Source: Roseateles terrae (lineage in GTDB: Bacteria > Pseudomonadota > Gammaproteobacteria > Burkholderiales > Burkholderiaceae_C). From it: DNA of 64,000 bases. Both the position numbers and the translations under genes were made by a program. The notes under the pieces are model-generated. The model ran no database searches. It saw nothing but the letters and a program-made list of their open reading frames with translations, and was not told the DNA's origin. Location: positions 124,001 through 188,000 of the forward strand of contig NZ_JACHXO010000006.1 in assembly GCF_014192155.1 (NCBI RefSeq), in the 5' to 3' direction. Shown piece by piece: positions 18,463 through 29,235 of the stretch. Every line of letters begins with the position of its first letter. Position 1 is the stretch's first letter.

Positions 18463-20298
18463 ATGGGTCGGTCGACGCTGAGCATCCAGACACGGTTGGT
18501 GGCCGCGCTCAGCCTGAGTGCGACCATTCTTGTGGGTCTCATCGGCCTGTATTGGGTGAACCGCCACGAGCGGGAACTGGACGCCGAACTGCAGGAGCGC
18601 CAGCGCCGCATGGCCCAGCTGGTCGCCCGCGGCTTTGCGGAACCGGTCTGGAACCTGGACAGCGCCGCATTGTCCGAACTGCTGGATGCGGTCATGGCCG
18701 ATCCGGAAGTCCATGCCATCACCCTGACCGCCCCCGGCCTCGAAACCCTGCGCCGGGAACGGACCACCCCGGCGGTGCGTCCGGAGACGATGGAATTCGA
18801 GCTCAGCCACCGCTCCGGGGTGGACAACGGTCCCGCCGGCGCGCTGGGTCGCGCCACCCTTGTCTATACCCGCGCCTACATCGATCAGCGCGTCGGCGAG
18901 ACGCGGCGGCTGGTCGCCAGTCTGCTGGCCACGGTGCTGCTGGCCATCGGCCTGACCAGCTATGTGCTGGTGCGTCGGCTGGTGGAGCGTCCGGTCTCCC
19001 GCCTGCGGGGTCTGGCCCAGCGGGTCGCCAGCGGCGAACTGGGCGCGCAGATCACCCCGGAACATGCCGACGAGATCGGCGACCTGACCGATCAGCTCAA
19101 TGCGATGAGCGCCAAGCTGCAGGCCTTCGCCGAAGGCGTGCGCAGCAGCGAGCAGCGGTATCGCAGCCTCTTCGAGAACGCCGCCGAAGGCATCTTCCAG
19201 GCGGACGGCCATGGCCGGCTGCTGCGGATCAACAAGGCTCTGGCCCATATGCTGGGCCTGCAGCAGCCGGAACAGGCGCAACACCTGACGCTGCGGCGGG
19301 TGGTGCGCATCGAGCCTGACGAATACCGTCGGCTGGCGCGCGCCCTCGGGCGTCACCGCCTGCTGCAGCAGGTGCCGCTGCTGGTGACCACGCGGGACGG
19401 CCGCGACCTCTGGATGGAACTGAGCCTGCATCTGGTGCAGGACGGCGGCGCCTCCCGGGTTGAAGGCCTGGTGAGTGACATCACCCAGCGCCGCATGGCC
19501 GAGCAGGAACTGACCCAGCATCGGGACCATCTGGAAGAGCTGGTGACCGAGCGCACGGTGGAGCTGTCGCAAGCCAAGCAGCGGGCCGAGACCGCCAACC
19601 AGGCCAAGAGCCGCTTCCTGGCCACGATGAGCCATGAGTTCCGCACGCCGCTCAATGCCATCCTGGGGTTTGCGCAGCTGCTGCAGATGGACAAGACGCT
19701 GACCGACAGCCAGCAGTCCAAGATCCGGCTGATGCGGGAGTCTGGCGAGCATCTGCTGGTGCTGATCACCGACCTGCTGGACGTGGCCAGCATCGAGGCT
19801 GGCAAACTCACCCTGCAGCTCAACCCGCTGGACCTGCGCGCCCTGCTGGAGATGTGCAGCGAGTCGATGCGCCCGCGCGCCGCCGAGAAGGGCCTGGCCT
19901 TTGATGTGGCCCTCGATCCTGAACTGCCCGCCCGGGTGCGCGCCGACGGCCAGCGGCTGCGTCAGGTGCTGCTGAACCTGCTCTCCAATGCGGTCAAGTT
20001 CACTGACCGGGGCCGTGTCGGCCTGGCGGTGGACCTCGTCGCCCGCGGGCCCAGCAGCATCGTGCTGCGCTTCAGCGTGACCGACACCGGCATCGGCATG
20101 GAGCCGCAACAGGTGCAGCGTCTTTTCCAGCCGTTCGAGCAGGTGGCGGACCAATCGCGTCGCGCCGGGGGCACCGGACTGGGCCTGGCGATCAGCCAGC
20201 AGCTGGTGAAGCTGATGGGCGGCATGATCGATGTGGAAACCGCCCCGGCCAAGGGCAGCCGGTTCAGCTTTGCGCTGGAGCTGCCCCTGGCGTCCTGA
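18463..20298 (+). CDS. Membrane sensor histidine kinase (HAMP-PAS-HisKA-HATPase)
   Basis: 611-residue two-component sensor. Transmembrane helix 1 (about 12-30) and helix 2 (about 146-166) enclose a periplasmic domain of about 115 residues. Then come HAMP (167-222), PAS (about 230-340, FENAAEGIFQADGHGRLLRI), a coiled coil, HisKA with His391 in MSHEFRTPLNAILGFAQLL, and HATPase_c with LNLLSNAVKF, DTGIGM and GTGLGLAIS. It ends after the kinase with no receiver domain. GGGAGAG lies before the ATG. No response-regulator gene is adjacent, so it is an orphan kinase whose partner lies elsewhere. The signal is unknown. Confidence 0.93.
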   Translation: MGRSTLSIQTRLVAALSLSATILVGLIGLYWVNRHERELDAELQERQRRMAQLVARGFAEPVWNLDSAALSELLDAVMADPEVHAITLTAPGLETLRRERTTPAVRPETMEFELSHRSGVDNGPAGALGRATLVYTRAYIDQRVGETRRLVASLLATVLLAIGLTSYVLVRRLVERPVSRLRGLAQRVASGELGAQITPEHADEIGDLTDQLNAMSAKLQAFAEGVRSSEQRYRSLFENAAEGIFQADGHGRLLRINKALAHMLGLQQPEQAQHLTLRRVVRIEPDEYRRLARALGRHRLLQQVPLLVTTRDGRDLWMELSLHLVQDGGASRVEGLVSDITQRRMAEQELTQHRDHLEELVTERTVELSQAKQRAETANQAKSRFLATMSHEFRTPLNAILGFAQLLQMDKTLTDSQQSKIRLMRESGEHLLVLITDLLDVASIEAGKLTLQLNPLDLRALLEMCSESMRPRAAEKGLAFDVALDPELPARVRADGQRLRQVLLNLLSNAVKFTDRGRVGLAVDLVARGPSSIVLRFSVTDTGIGMEPQQVQRLFQPFEQVADQSRRAGGTGLGLAISQQLVKLMGGMIDVETAPAKGSRFSFALELPLAS

Positions 20299-20473
20299 GG
20301 GTCGGCGGGACCCTTCCGAATCGAACCGCCCAACGGCCGACCCGGACGCCATCACGCCCCGGCGTGGGTGACGCCGCTGTGCGGCCTGTACGGCCTGTGC
20401 GGCCTGTGCGGCGCCCGCACCGTCCCGCGCGTCGGCCCCGGGTGCCAGGCCGCGCACCGGCATACTCGGCGCC

Positions 20474-21445
20474 ATGACAGGCATCTTGTTCTCCAAGCTG
20501 CTGGCGATCTTCATCGCCGCGGCCATGGGCTGGTTTGTCGGACACATGCGCTGGCTGGGCAAGGCCGGCGGCGACAACGATCCCGCCCGTGTGCTGTCCA
20601 ACCTGGCCTTTTATCTGTTTGTCCCTGCGCTGATGTTCCGCACCACCGCGCGGGTGGACTTCCACACCCTGCCCTGGCTGACCATTGCCGCCTTTTTTGC
20701 CCCGGTGGTGATGGCACTGCTGGGCGTCTACCTGTGGCAGCGCTCCCGCCGCCCGGAGAACCCCGCCGTGCCCGCCGTGCGCAGCATCACCGCCTGCTTC
20801 GGCAACACCCTGCAGGTCGGCGTGCCGCTGGTGGCCGGGGTGTTTGGTGAGGACGGCCTGGCGGTGCACATCACCATCGTCAGCCTGCATGCGCTGACCC
20901 TGCTGAGCCTGGCCACGGTGCTGGTGGAGTCGGACCTGGCCCGTCACCATGCGACCGGCGCCAGCCTGTGGTCCATGCTGTTCATCACCATGCGCAACAC
21001 CATCATCCATCCGGTGGTGCTGCCGGTGCTGGCCGGCTTTGCCTGGAACCTGACCGGGCTGGCCCTGCCGCGGGTGCTGGATGAAGTGCTGCAGATGCTG
21101 GGCAGCGCGGTGGTACCGCTGTGTCTGGTGCTGATCGGCATGTCGCTGTCGTATTACGGCTGGCCGCGCGCCTGGCGGGACATGATGGGCCTGCTGGTCG
21201 TCAAGCTGCTGCTGCAACCGGCGCTGGTGCTGGTGGTGGCCCACTGGGTGTTCGGACTGTCGGGCCTGGGGCTGGCGGTGATCGTCATGATGGCCGCGCT
21301 GCCGCCGGGCTCCAATGCCATGATGTTCTCGCAGCGCTATCGCACGCTGGAGCAGGAAGCGTCCGGCGCTGTGGTGGTGGCTACGCTGCTGTTTGCCTTC
21401 ACCGCGCCGCTGTGGCTGGCCATTCCGGTGTGGCTGGGACGATGA
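20474..21445 (+). CDS. AEC-family (auxin efflux carrier-type) transporter
   Basis: 323-residue polytopic membrane protein with about ten hydrophobic helices arranged as two groups of five. LSNLAFYLFVPALMFRTTA and FGNTLQVGVPLVAGVFGEDG are characteristic of the first half, and VVPLCLVLIGMSLSYYGWPR and MMAALPPGSNAMMFSQRY of the second half. Bacterial AEC proteins export or exchange carboxylates such as malate; the substrate here is unknown. The 30 bases around 20386-20415 upstream repeat CGGCCTGTRC. Its stop overlaps the next start as ATGA, coupling it to a GNAT acetyltransferase. Confidence 0.92.
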   Translation: MTGILFSKLLAIFIAAAMGWFVGHMRWLGKAGGDNDPARVLSNLAFYLFVPALMFRTTARVDFHTLPWLTIAAFFAPVVMALLGVYLWQRSRRPENPAVPAVRSITACFGNTLQVGVPLVAGVFGEDGLAVHITIVSLHALTLLSLATVLVESDLARHHATGASLWSMLFITMRNTIIHPVVLPVLAGFAWNLTGLALPRVLDEVLQMLGSAVVPLCLVLIGMSLSYYGWPRAWRDMMGLLVVKLLLQPALVLVVAHWVFGLSGLGLAVIVMMAALPPGSNAMMFSQRYRTLEQEASGAVVVATLLFAFTAPLWLAIPVWLGR

Positions 21446-22374
21446 GCAGCGGCAACACCCTCGATCTCCGTCCGGCGAACCAGGTGCCGGCGGAGGTGCT
21501 GCATGCGCTGTTTCGGGAGGCCTTTGCCGACTACCTGATCGGTCCCTTTGAAGTGCCGCTGAGCCAGTGGCCAGCCTTCCTGGCGCGGCAAGGTGCGACG
21601 CTGCCGCTGTCGCGGGTGGCGTTCGATGCCGCCGGTCAGGCGCTGGCGTTTGCGCTGGTGGCCGAGCGGCCGCTGCACCGCCGCTGGCGGCTGGCGACGA
21701 TGGGCGCCCGCCCGCAGGCGCGTGGCACGGGTGCTGCGGGCCGACTGCTCGACGACTTCCTGTTCCGCGCGGCCACGCAGGGACAACAGGCGGTGGAGCT
21801 GGAAGTGTTTGCGCAAAACGAGCGGGCACGACGCTTGTATGAAAGCCGCGGCTTCGAGACTCTCCATCCGCTGTACGGCTGGCAGGGCGAGCTTGCGGCC
21901 TTCAGCGCCTCGCAAGCCCTGACCGGTTTGCAAGACATCCACAAGGTTCGCGAAGGCGACCGCTCGAAGGAAGCTCCGCAGTCCGTGGACCTAGCCACAG
22001 CCCTGGACTGGCTCGACGCCGCCGAACACCGCTGGCCCGACCTGCCGCTCCAGGTGACCCGGGCGTCCCTGCAGCACCTCGCCGAGGCCCACACCTGGCA
22101 GATCCGCACCGCGGATGCCTCTGAAACCGCTCAGGTCGTGTTCACCCTGGCCGACGAAACCGTAATGGTGAACAGCTTTGTCGCCCCCGATCCACGGGAC
22201 GCCGCCGCCCTGATCCAGGCCTTGGCCCGGGTCTATCCCCAGCGACGCCTGCGGGTGCCGCAACTGCAGCGGGATGACCTGGGAGGCCAGTGCCTGCGGG
22301 ACCTCGGTGCCACGCCATTGCCGCTGCATCAGCTCTGGATGTGCCGTTCACTGGCACCGACGCCCCGTCCCTGA
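21442..22374 (+). CDS. GNAT-family N-acetyltransferase
   Basis: 310-residue protein. The first 150 residues form a GNAT domain: MGARPQARGTGAAGRLLDDF carries the R/Q-x-x-G-x-G/A acetyl-CoA loop and VELEVFAQNERARRLYESRG is the conserved strand-5/helix-5 region. The C-terminal 150 residues (ATALDWLDAAEHRWPDL onward) show no clear motif and may be a second, degenerate acetyltransferase-like lobe. The start is the ATG that overlaps the AEC transporter stop (ATGA). Substrate unknown. Confidence 0.85.
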   Translation: MSSGNTLDLRPANQVPAEVLHALFREAFADYLIGPFEVPLSQWPAFLARQGATLPLSRVAFDAAGQALAFALVAERPLHRRWRLATMGARPQARGTGAAGRLLDDFLFRAATQGQQAVELEVFAQNERARRLYESRGFETLHPLYGWQGELAAFSASQALTGLQDIHKVREGDRSKEAPQSVDLATALDWLDAAEHRWPDLPLQVTRASLQHLAEAHTWQIRTADASETAQVVFTLADETVMVNSFVAPDPRDAAALIQALARVYPQRRLRVPQLQRDDLGGQCLRDLGATPLPLHQLWMCRSLAPTPRP

Positions 22375-22490
22375 TCCGCGGGACCGGTACCGACACGCCG
22401 CCCCTCTTGCTTCCCGCACTTGTGGGCGCGGCTGCGCCTGTGTAGGGTGCGTCCTTTCACATCACTTCCCCGTCCTGCGGGATCCCTGTC

Positions 22491-25397
22491 ATGCGCATCA
22501 AGACTCTGACCCTGGCCGTCTGGGCCGCCCTGAATGTGGGCGGACTGGGGGCCGCCTCCGCCTGGGCTGCCACGCCTGCCCAACCTGGCAGCGCCATCAG
22601 CGCCGACGGGGGCACGTTGCAGGTCAAGCTGGAGAAGGTCAAGCTGGCCAATGGCTTCGAGGTGATCCTGGTGGAAGACCACCGCCTGCCGCTGGTGGCC
22701 TTCAACCTGTGGGTGCATGCCGGCCCCCGCAATGAGGCCAAGGGCCAGACCGGTTTTGCCCACCTGTTCGAGCACCTGATGTTTGCCGGCACGCGGCACA
22801 TCCCGCGCGGCCAGGCCGACCAGATCATCGACGCCGCCGGCGGCACCGATTCCAACGGCTCCACCGACTTCGACCGCACCAACTACTTCTTCACCCTGCC
22901 CTCCAACCAGCTGGAGCTGGGCCTGTGGCTGAAGTCCGACATGCTGGGCTACATGATCGACGAGGTCGATTCGGTGGCACTGGCCAACCAGCAGGACGTG
23001 GTGCGCAATGAGCGCCGTCAGTCGGTCGAGAACCGTCCCTACGGCATCGTGGAAGAAGCGCTGTTCCATGCGCTGTATCCGGAGGACCATCCCTACTACG
23101 CCTCGGTCATCGGCTCGCATGCCGACATCCAGTCCATTCGCCTGGACGATGTGAAGGCCTTCGCTCGCAAGTACTACCGCCCCAACAACGCCACCCTGGT
23201 GCTGGCCGGTGACTTCAATCCGGCTGAGGCCCGCAAGCTGGTGGAGAAGTACTTCGGCCCGCTCAAGGCCGGAGACGCGGTGCCGCCGGTGCAGGTGCCG
23301 CAGCCCAAAATCACCGAAGAAAAGCGCATTGCGGTGACCGACCGCATCGAGCTGTCCCGCCTGAACATCGCCTGGCAGACCCCTGCCGTCTTCCAGCCGG
23401 GTGACGCCGAGCTGGATGTGGCCTCGCATGTGCTGGGCGGTGGCAAGTCCAGCCGTCTCTACAAGACGCTGGTGTATGACAAGCAGCTGGCCCAGTCGGT
23501 GTCGGTGCAGCAGTATTCGCTGTCGCTGGGCTCGGTCTTCGGCATCGAAGTGGTGGCGCGTCCGGGCAAGTCACTGGAAGAGATCGAGAAGCTGGTGGAC
23601 GATGCGGTCGCCGATCTCGCCCAGAACCCGCCCACACCGGAAGAAATGGGCCGCGCCCGCGCCGCCATCGAGACCGGTCTGCTGACCCGTCTGGAGAAGC
23701 TGCAGGGACTGGCCGACCAGATCAATTACTACAACCAGCAGGCTGGCGATCCGAACTACATCGCCAAGGACCTGGGCCGCTACCAGGCCATGACCGGCGC
23801 GCAGGTGCGGGACGCGGTCGCTCAGCAGCTGAAGAAGCAGGCACGGGTGGTGGTCTACGCCACGCCGGGCGAGCAGAAGCTGGCGGCAGAAGTGCCGACG
23901 CCCCCGATGCCCACCAAGGCTGGGAAGGGCGAGCGTGAATCGCTCAATGCCGATGCAGCCTGGCGCAAGACCCAGCCCAAGGGCAGCAAGGCCAAGCCGC
24001 TGACGCTGCCGGACGGCCACCGCTTCACCCTCTCCAACGGCCTGACCGTCATCCATGTGGGCAACCCCGGCCTGCCGCTGGCCAGCGCCACGCTGGTGGT
24101 GCGCGCCGGACAGTCGGCCAATCCGCAGGACAAGCCGGGCCTGGCCAGCTTCACCGCCGCCATGCTGGAGCAGGGCACCCAGTCGCGCAGCGCGCAGCAG
24201 ATCGCTGACGAGGCCGGTAGCCTGGGCGCCACGCTCGCCAGCAGCTCCAGCCGGGATGAAGCCCGGGTGGAAGTGAGCAGCCTCAAGCGGAATTTCGCGC
24301 AGAGCCTGGCCCTGCTGGCCGATGTGACCCAGAACCCGGCCTTTGCGGAGACCGAGGTGACCCGCCTGAAGGGCGTGCGCCTGGCTGCGCTGGCGCAGCA
24401 ACGGGAACAGGCACCGGCCGTGGCGGCACTGGTGGGCAATCGCGTGGTGTACGGCGACGGGCATCCGCTGGCTGAGAACGGGCTGGGCACCGAAGCTGCC
24501 ATCCAGGCGACCGATCCCACCCAGCTGCGCCAGTTCTGGCAGACCCACTACCGCCCGGACGAAGCCGCGCTGGTGGTGGCCGGCGACATGAGCGAAGCGG
24601 ACCTCAAGCCGCTGGCCGAGAAGCTGTTCGGCGGCTGGGTGAAGCCGGCTTCGGCCGCGCCGACCCTGGCTGCTGCGGCGCCCAAGCCGGTGGCCGCCCG
24701 CGTGGTGCTGGTGGACAAGCCCAATTCGCCACAGACGGCCCTGGCCGTTGTAGCCCCCGGGCCGAAGGCCGGTGTGCCGCAGGCCGCCGACATCAAGGTG
24801 ATGAATGCCGCGATGGGCGGGCTGTTCACGTCCCGCATCAACACCCAGCTGCGGGAGGTCAAGGGCTACACCTACGGCGTGTACTCCGGCTTCTCGATGA
24901 ACCGGGACAGCGGCAGCTTCGGCGTCCGCGGCAGCGTGCGCACCGATGTGACCGGTCCGGCACTGTCCGACATGTTCAAGGAGATCGAGGGCATGCGCGC
25001 CAAGCCGATGGGCCCGGCCGAGTTGAACCGGGTGCGCAATGCGCAGCTGCTGGCCCTGCCGGGCCTGTTCGACACCAATCGCGTCGTGGCATCCAGCTAC
25101 GCCAGCGAATGGGCGCTGGGCCAGCCGCTGGACAGCATCACCTCCCTGCCGCGCAAGTACAACGCGGTGACGGCGGCCAGCGCTTTGCAGGCGGCCCGCA
25201 CCTACGTGGACCCGGCGGGTCTGATCGTGGTGGCCGTGGGTGACCAGGCCAAGGTGCTGCCGCAACTGCAGAGCTGGGGCCGCCAGCCGCTGGAGATCCG
25301 GGATGTGAATGGCGCATTGCTGCCGGCGGCCGCGCCCGTGGCACCGGCCGCGCCGGCCGCACCCGCAGCACCCGCGTCGGCGCCCACCAAGCCCTGA
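22491..25397 (+). CDS. Secreted M16-family zinc metallopeptidase (pitrilysin-like, two-domain)
   Basis: 968-residue exported peptidase. A Sec signal ([18 protein letters not shown]... ending SAWA, about residue 26) precedes the active M16 half with inverted zinc motif HLFEH at 91-95 and the third ligand Glu174 in [13 protein letters not shown]. The second half, from about residue 510, repeats the fold ([15 protein letters not shown]) but has lost the zinc motif and serves as the clamshell partner. The C-terminal 25 residues are a run of Ala/Pro. Such proteins degrade short peptides in the periplasm. It follows the GNAT gene after 116 bases and is probably separately transcribed. Confidence 0.94.
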   Translation: MRIKTLTLAVWAALNVGGLGAASAWAATPAQPGSAISADGGTLQVKLEKVKLANGFEVILVEDHRLPLVAFNLWVHAGPRNEAKGQTGFAHLFEHLMFAGTRHIPRGQADQIIDAAGGTDSNGSTDFDRTNYFFTLPSNQLELGLWLKSDMLGYMIDEVDSVALANQQDVVRNERRQSVENRPYGIVEEALFHALYPEDHPYYASVIGSHADIQSIRLDDVKAFARKYYRPNNATLVLAGDFNPAEARKLVEKYFGPLKAGDAVPPVQVPQPKITEEKRIAVTDRIELSRLNIAWQTPAVFQPGDAELDVASHVLGGGKSSRLYKTLVYDKQLAQSVSVQQYSLSLGSVFGIEVVARPGKSLEEIEKLVDDAVADLAQNPPTPEEMGRARAAIETGLLTRLEKLQGLADQINYYNQQAGDPNYIAKDLGRYQAMTGAQVRDAVAQQLKKQARVVVYATPGEQKLAAEVPTPPMPTKAGKGERESLNADAAWRKTQPKGSKAKPLTLPDGHRFTLSNGLTVIHVGNPGLPLASATLVVRAGQSANPQDKPGLASFTAAMLEQGTQSRSAQQIADEAGSLGATLASSSSRDEARVEVSSLKRNFAQSLALLADVTQNPAFAETEVTRLKGVRLAALAQQREQAPAVAALVGNRVVYGDGHPLAENGLGTEAAIQATDPTQLRQFWQTHYRPDEAALVVAGDMSEADLKPLAEKLFGGWVKPASAAPTLAAAAPKPVAARVVLVDKPNSPQTALAVVAPGPKAGVPQAADIKVMNAAMGGLFTSRINTQLREVKGYTYGVYSGFSMNRDSGSFGVRGSVRTDVTGPALSDMFKEIEGMRAKPMGPAELNRVRNAQLLALPGLFDTNRVVASSYASEWALGQPLDSITSLPRKYNAVTAASALQAARTYVDPAGLIVVAVGDQAKVLPQLQSWGRQPLEIRDVNGALLPAAAPVAPAAPAAPAAPASAPTKP

Positions 25398-25623
25398 CGA
25401 ACGGCTCACGGCCGGCGGCGCCCTGAGCGGGGCGTCGCCTTCCGGCCGTGGTGCTGGCGTCGGCGTCGGCGTCCTGAGCGGCATGCCTCGGCGGGCTGCT
25501 TCGCCGCACCCGGCCCTTGTCCCTCCTCCTGACGAAGCCTCTCCTGACGGCTTTCGATGGATGCGGGCCAGGGGCTTTTTGCTGGGCGGGCCCCGGCGTC
25601 GCGTCATGGTTCAGAATCTCACC

Positions 25624-26898
25624 ATGACCGACCTCGTTGCCTACATGAACGGCGTGGGCGAGGCTGCACGTCGCGCCGCGACGCTGATGGCTGCCGCCCC
25701 CACCTCCGCCAAGAACCAGGCCCTGCTGGCCCTCGCGCGCCGTCTGCGTGACAGCGGCCCGGCCCTGGCCGCCGCCAACGAACGTGACCTGGCCGCCGCC
25801 CGCGAGGCTGGCCTGGACGCCCCCCTGGTGGACCGCCTGCGGCTGGATGCCAAAACGCTGGACACGGTGGCGCTGGGCTGCGAGCAGATCGCCGCCATGC
25901 CCGATCCAATCGGCGAAATCACCGGCGTCAAGCGTCGCCCCACCGGCATCAGCGTCGGCCAGATGCGGGTGCCGCTGGGGGTCTTCGGCATGATCTACGA
26001 GAGCCGGCCCAACGTCACCATCGAGGCCGCCTCGCTGGCCATCAAGAGCGGCAATGCCTGCATCCTGCGCGGCGGCTCCGAAGCGCTGCACAGCAATCTG
26101 GCATTGGCGGCGCTGGTGGCGCAGAGCCTGGAAGAGGCCGGCCTGCCCGCCGAAGCGGTGCAACTGATCAACACCACCGACCGTGCCGCCGTCGGCCTGC
26201 TGATCGCGATGCCGGCCTTTGTGGATGTGATCATTCCGCGCGGCGGCAAGGGCTTGATCGAGCGCATCAGCCGCGACGCCCGGGTGCCGGTCATCAAGCA
26301 TCTGGACGGCAACTGCCACTGTTATGTGGATGCGCAGGTCGATCTGGAGCAGGCGCTGGTGGTGGTGGACAACGCCAAGACCCAGAAGTACAGCCCCTGC
26401 AATGCCACCGAGTCCCTGCTGGTGCATGTGGACCAGGCGGCCGCGTTCCTGCCCCGCATCGGCCGCATCTTTGCAGCCAAGGGCGTGGAGATGCGTGCCT
26501 GCACCCGGGCCTTTGCCGCGCTGCTGGAAGTGCCGGATGCCAAACTGGCCCTGGCCACCGAGGCCGACTGGGACACCGAATATCTGGCGCCGATCATCAG
26601 CATCAAGGTGGTGGACAGCCTGGACGAGGCCATCGCCCACATCAATCACCATGGCTCGCATCACACGGACGCGATCCTCACCACGCTGCATGTGAACGCC
26701 ATGCGCTTCCTGCGGGAAGTGGACTCGGCCAGCGTGATGGTCAATGCCAGCACACGGTTTGCGGATGGCTTTGAATATGGCCTGGGCGCCGAGATCGGCA
26801 TCTCGACCGACAAGTTCCACGCCCGCGGTCCGGTGGGCCTGGAAGGGCTGACCTCGATGAAGTGGGTGGTGCTGGGTCAAGGCGAAATCCGCCAGTAA
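25624..26898 (+). CDS. proA: Gamma-glutamyl phosphate reductase
   Basis: 424-residue NADPH enzyme of proline synthesis that reduces gamma-glutamyl phosphate to glutamate semialdehyde. It belongs to the aldehyde dehydrogenase superfamily: [19 protein letters not shown] binds substrate, [14 protein letters not shown] and [12 protein letters not shown] contact NADP, and Cys259 in [12 protein letters not shown] is the nucleophile. [20 protein letters not shown] is the family C-terminal signature. Start at ATG 25624 (MTDLVAYM); an ATG at 25606 would add six residues. proB is not adjacent. The 208-base gap upstream contains GTCGGCGTCGGCGTC repeats. Confidence 0.96.
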   Translation: MTDLVAYMNGVGEAARRAATLMAAAPTSAKNQALLALARRLRDSGPALAAANERDLAAAREAGLDAPLVDRLRLDAKTLDTVALGCEQIAAMPDPIGEITGVKRRPTGISVGQMRVPLGVFGMIYESRPNVTIEAASLAIKSGNACILRGGSEALHSNLALAALVAQSLEEAGLPAEAVQLINTTDRAAVGLLIAMPAFVDVIIPRGGKGLIERISRDARVPVIKHLDGNCHCYVDAQVDLEQALVVVDNAKTQKYSPCNATESLLVHVDQAAAFLPRIGRIFAAKGVEMRACTRAFAALLEVPDAKLALATEADWDTEYLAPIISIKVVDSLDEAIAHINHHGSHHTDAILTTLHVNAMRFLREVDSASVMVNASTRFADGFEYGLGAEIGISTDKFHARGPVGLEGLTSMKWVVLGQGEIRQ

Positions 26899-27038
26899 CA
26901 AGGCCAAAGAGCCCTGCCGGTACACTGAGAACCTGCCTCGCCGTCCGGCGGGGACCCCCTTTGTTTGCAAGGTCCGTGGCAGGCCCCGGCGCACCGTCGC
27001 ACCGGCAAGGCCTGCGACGCCTTGCGCCCTGTGCTGCC

Positions 27039-27863
27039 ATGTCCGATCTGCCGTCCACCCCTGCTTCCCCCTCTGCGCCTGTTGCGCCTGTTGCGCCTGC
27101 GCCCGCACCGAGCAAGGTGTCGGCGCCCGCGCTGCCGCCTGCAGTGACTGCGTCCAGCCGCAAGGCGCTGGTGCTGTTCTCCGGCGGTCAGGACTCCACC
27201 GCCTGCCTGGCCTGGGCCCTGGACCGGTTCGCGGAAGTGGAAACGCTGGGATTTGACTATGGCCAGCGTCACCGCATCGAACTGGACTGCCGCCAGACGG
27301 TGCGCCAGAAGATTCGCGAGCAGTTCCCGGCCTGGGCGAGCAAGCTGGGCGAGGACCATCTGCTGGATCTGAGCCTGCTCGGCCAGATCTCCGATACTGC
27401 CCTGACGCAGGAGCGGGCGATCGAGCTCCAGGCCAACGGCCTGCCCAACACCTTCGTGCCGGGCCGCAACCTGCTGTTCCTGACCTTCGCGGCAACGCTG
27501 GCCTACCGCCGCGGCGCCTCGGTGCTGGTGGGCGGCATGTGCGAGACCGACTTCTCCGGCTACCCCGATTGCCGCGACAACACGCTCAAGGCGCTGCAGG
27601 TGGCCTTGAGCCTGGGCCTGGACACGCCGATGACGCTGGACACGCCGCTGATGTTCCTGACCAAGGCGCAGACCTGGTCCCTGACGGAGCAACTGGGCGG
27701 CGCGCCGCTGAACGAGCTGATCATCGAGCACACCCACACCTGCTACCTCGGCCAGCGGGACACCCGTCATGCCTGGGGCTGGGGCTGTGGACACTGCCCG
27801 GCCTGCGAATTGCGGGCCCGCGGCTATCAGGAATTCATCCAGGCCCGCACCAGCGGTCGTTGA
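27039..27863 (+). CDS. queC: 7-cyano-7-deazaguanine synthase
   Basis: 274-residue ATP-dependent enzyme converting 7-carboxy-7-deazaguanine to preQ0 for queuosine tRNA modification. The PP-loop [10 protein letters not shown] begins at residue 48, followed by [10 protein letters not shown] and [10 protein letters not shown]. Zinc-binding cysteines are in [10 protein letters not shown] and [11 protein letters not shown] near the C-terminus. Compared with other QueC proteins it has a 40-residue Pro/Ala/Ser N-terminal extension; no internal ATG matches the usual start, and a GTG or CTG start further in is possible. It runs into lemA nine bases later. Confidence 0.94.
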   Translation: MSDLPSTPASPSAPVAPVAPAPAPSKVSAPALPPAVTASSRKALVLFSGGQDSTACLAWALDRFAEVETLGFDYGQRHRIELDCRQTVRQKIREQFPAWASKLGEDHLLDLSLLGQISDTALTQERAIELQANGLPNTFVPGRNLLFLTFAATLAYRRGASVLVGGMCETDFSGYPDCRDNTLKALQVALSLGLDTPMTLDTPLMFLTKAQTWSLTEQLGGAPLNELIIEHTHTCYLGQRDTRHAWGWGCGHCPACELRARGYQEFIQARTSGR

Positions 27864-27872
27864 GGAGCCAGC

Positions 27873-28421
27873 GTGACGGTGTTCTGGGAGCGGGCCCTGT
27901 GGGTCATCGGTGCGGTGCTGCTGTTCTGGGGCATCGGCGCCTACAACCGGGTGATGCTGCTGCGCAATGAGATCGGCAAGGCGTTTACCCAGCTGGACGA
28001 TGCGCTGACGCGCCGCGCTGCGCTGGGGGAGCGGCTGCTGGGCCATCTGCGCGAGCGGCTGCCGAGCGAACAGGCCAGCATTGACGCCCTGGCGGCCGCG
28101 CAGACCGAGGCTCTGGCAGCGGCGCAGGCCGTGCGGGCCAAGCCCCATGCGGCCGATCCGATTGCGCAACTGGCGATCACCTCGGCGGTGCACGGGGCGG
28201 CGCTGACGCGGTTGATTTCACTGGTGGAGCATCATTCGGAGCTGGTGTCCGATGCCGAGCTGTATGCAGTGGTGGACGAACTCAAGCTGGTGGACCGGCA
28301 GCGCGCATTCGCCCGGCAGGTGTTCAATCAGGCGGTGCAGACCTACAACGAGGCGGTGCGGCAGTTCCCGACGCGGGTGCTGGTGAGCTTCTTCGGGTTC
28401 TCGGAGTCGCGGAGCCTGTAA
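27873..28421 (+). CDS. lemA: LemA-family membrane protein
   Basis: 182-residue protein with one N-terminal transmembrane helix (about residues 7-23) and a cytoplasmic or periplasmic four-helix bundle. AYNRVMLLRNEIGKAFTQLD and DELKLVDRQRAFARQVFNQA with YNEAVRQFPTRVL are LemA hallmarks. GTG start with GAGGAG seven bases upstream. Function of the family is not settled; it is often linked to membrane stress. Close spacing (nine bases) couples it to queC. Confidence 0.88.
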   Translation: MTVFWERALWVIGAVLLFWGIGAYNRVMLLRNEIGKAFTQLDDALTRRAALGERLLGHLRERLPSEQASIDALAAAQTEALAAAQAVRAKPHAADPIAQLAITSAVHGAALTRLISLVEHHSELVSDAELYAVVDELKLVDRQRAFARQVFNQAVQTYNEAVRQFPTRVLVSFFGFSESRSL

Positions 28422-28476
28422 ACCGAGCCTGCGGGGCTCGCACTGCATCCCTGGACCCACCTGAGTCCACAGACAC

Positions 28477-28540
28477 GCACTCGCACTGGCACTCGCACTC
28501 GCACTCGCACTCGCACTGGCACTCGCACTGGCACTCGCAT
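28477..28540. repeat. Hexanucleotide tandem repeat (GCACTS)n
   Basis: About ten and a half uninterrupted units of GCACTC or GCACTG, 64 bases, in the 265-base gap between lemA and the cytochrome gene. No gene crosses it. It is the first of several simple repeats in the next 2 kb. Confidence 0.9.
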
Positions 28541-28686
28541 CCCCGTCGAACTCGCCATCGGCCCGTGTCGGTCATTCAGCGCCCCAGTAGCGCCGCACTC
28601 ATCCGCACGCTGGTGCTGGCCGCCCATCGCCGGTTTCCCTACACTGCATCGACAGTGCGCCGTATCAGGCGCAGTCGGGAGCATGG

Positions 28687-29235
28687 ATGCCTGTGCTGAC
28701 GTGTAGCGATGATCCTCATCCGGCGGGGCTGAGACGCCCACCAAGCAAGTCGCGTTGGTGCGTGGCTTTGCTTGGCGCCGCGCTGACCCCCTCCATGCCG
28801 ACAGCATGGGCCCAGTCGGCGTGGGCGTTGGCATCTGCGTCGGTATCGGCGTTGGCATCGGCATCCACGGCGGCTGCGCCACATGCCGACGCGCAGACTC
28901 CCTCGGCCCGGGCCCCATCGCCACGCGCCTCGCAGGGCGCCCCGTCGGGAACATCGACGGAGACCCTCAGCGCCGACTTGAAGGCCCGCTCGCTGGCTGC
29001 CACCTGCGCGGCCTGCCACGGCACCGACGGTCGCAGCACCGCAGACGATGCCCTGCCCCGCCTGGCCGGCCGCCCCGCGACAGAGATCGCCGCCGCGCTG
29101 CGTGCGTTCAAGTCCGGCGCCCGCCCCGGCACCGTGATGCCGCAACTGGCCAAGGGTTATGACGATACCCAGATCGATCTGCTGGCACGCTACTTCGCAG
29201 CTCAGCCGGTCGCCACTGAGAGAGTCCGTCGATGA
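28687..29235 (+). CDS. fccA: Monohaem cytochrome c, probable FccA-type subunit of sulfide dehydrogenase
   Basis: 182-residue exported class I cytochrome c. An N-terminal signal-like region (about residues 24-44, CVALLGAALTP...AWAQ) is followed by 55 residues of Ala/Ser-rich low complexity (ALASASVSALASASTAAA). The haem motif CAACH is at 107-111 and Met151 (GTVMPQLAKGYDD) is the likely sixth ligand. Its stop overlaps the next start (ATGA), and the partner is a flavocytochrome c sulfide dehydrogenase flavoprotein, so it should take electrons from that subunit. The single haem fits monohaem FccA. The low-complexity segment is encoded by imperfect GCGTTGGCATC-like repeats. Confidence 0.82.
   Translation: MPVLTCSDDPHPAGLRRPPSKSRWCVALLGAALTPSMPTAWAQSAWALASASVSALASASTAAAPHADAQTPSARAPSPRASQGAPSGTSTETLSADLKARSLAATCAACHGTDGRSTADDALPRLAGRPATEIAAALRAFKSGARPGTVMPQLAKGYDDTQIDLLARYFAAQPVATERVRR

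Noticed and set aside
28477-28540. CRISPR-like array
   Set aside because: The units are 6 bases and contiguous with no spacers; it is a simple tandem repeat. No CRISPR array or cas gene is present.
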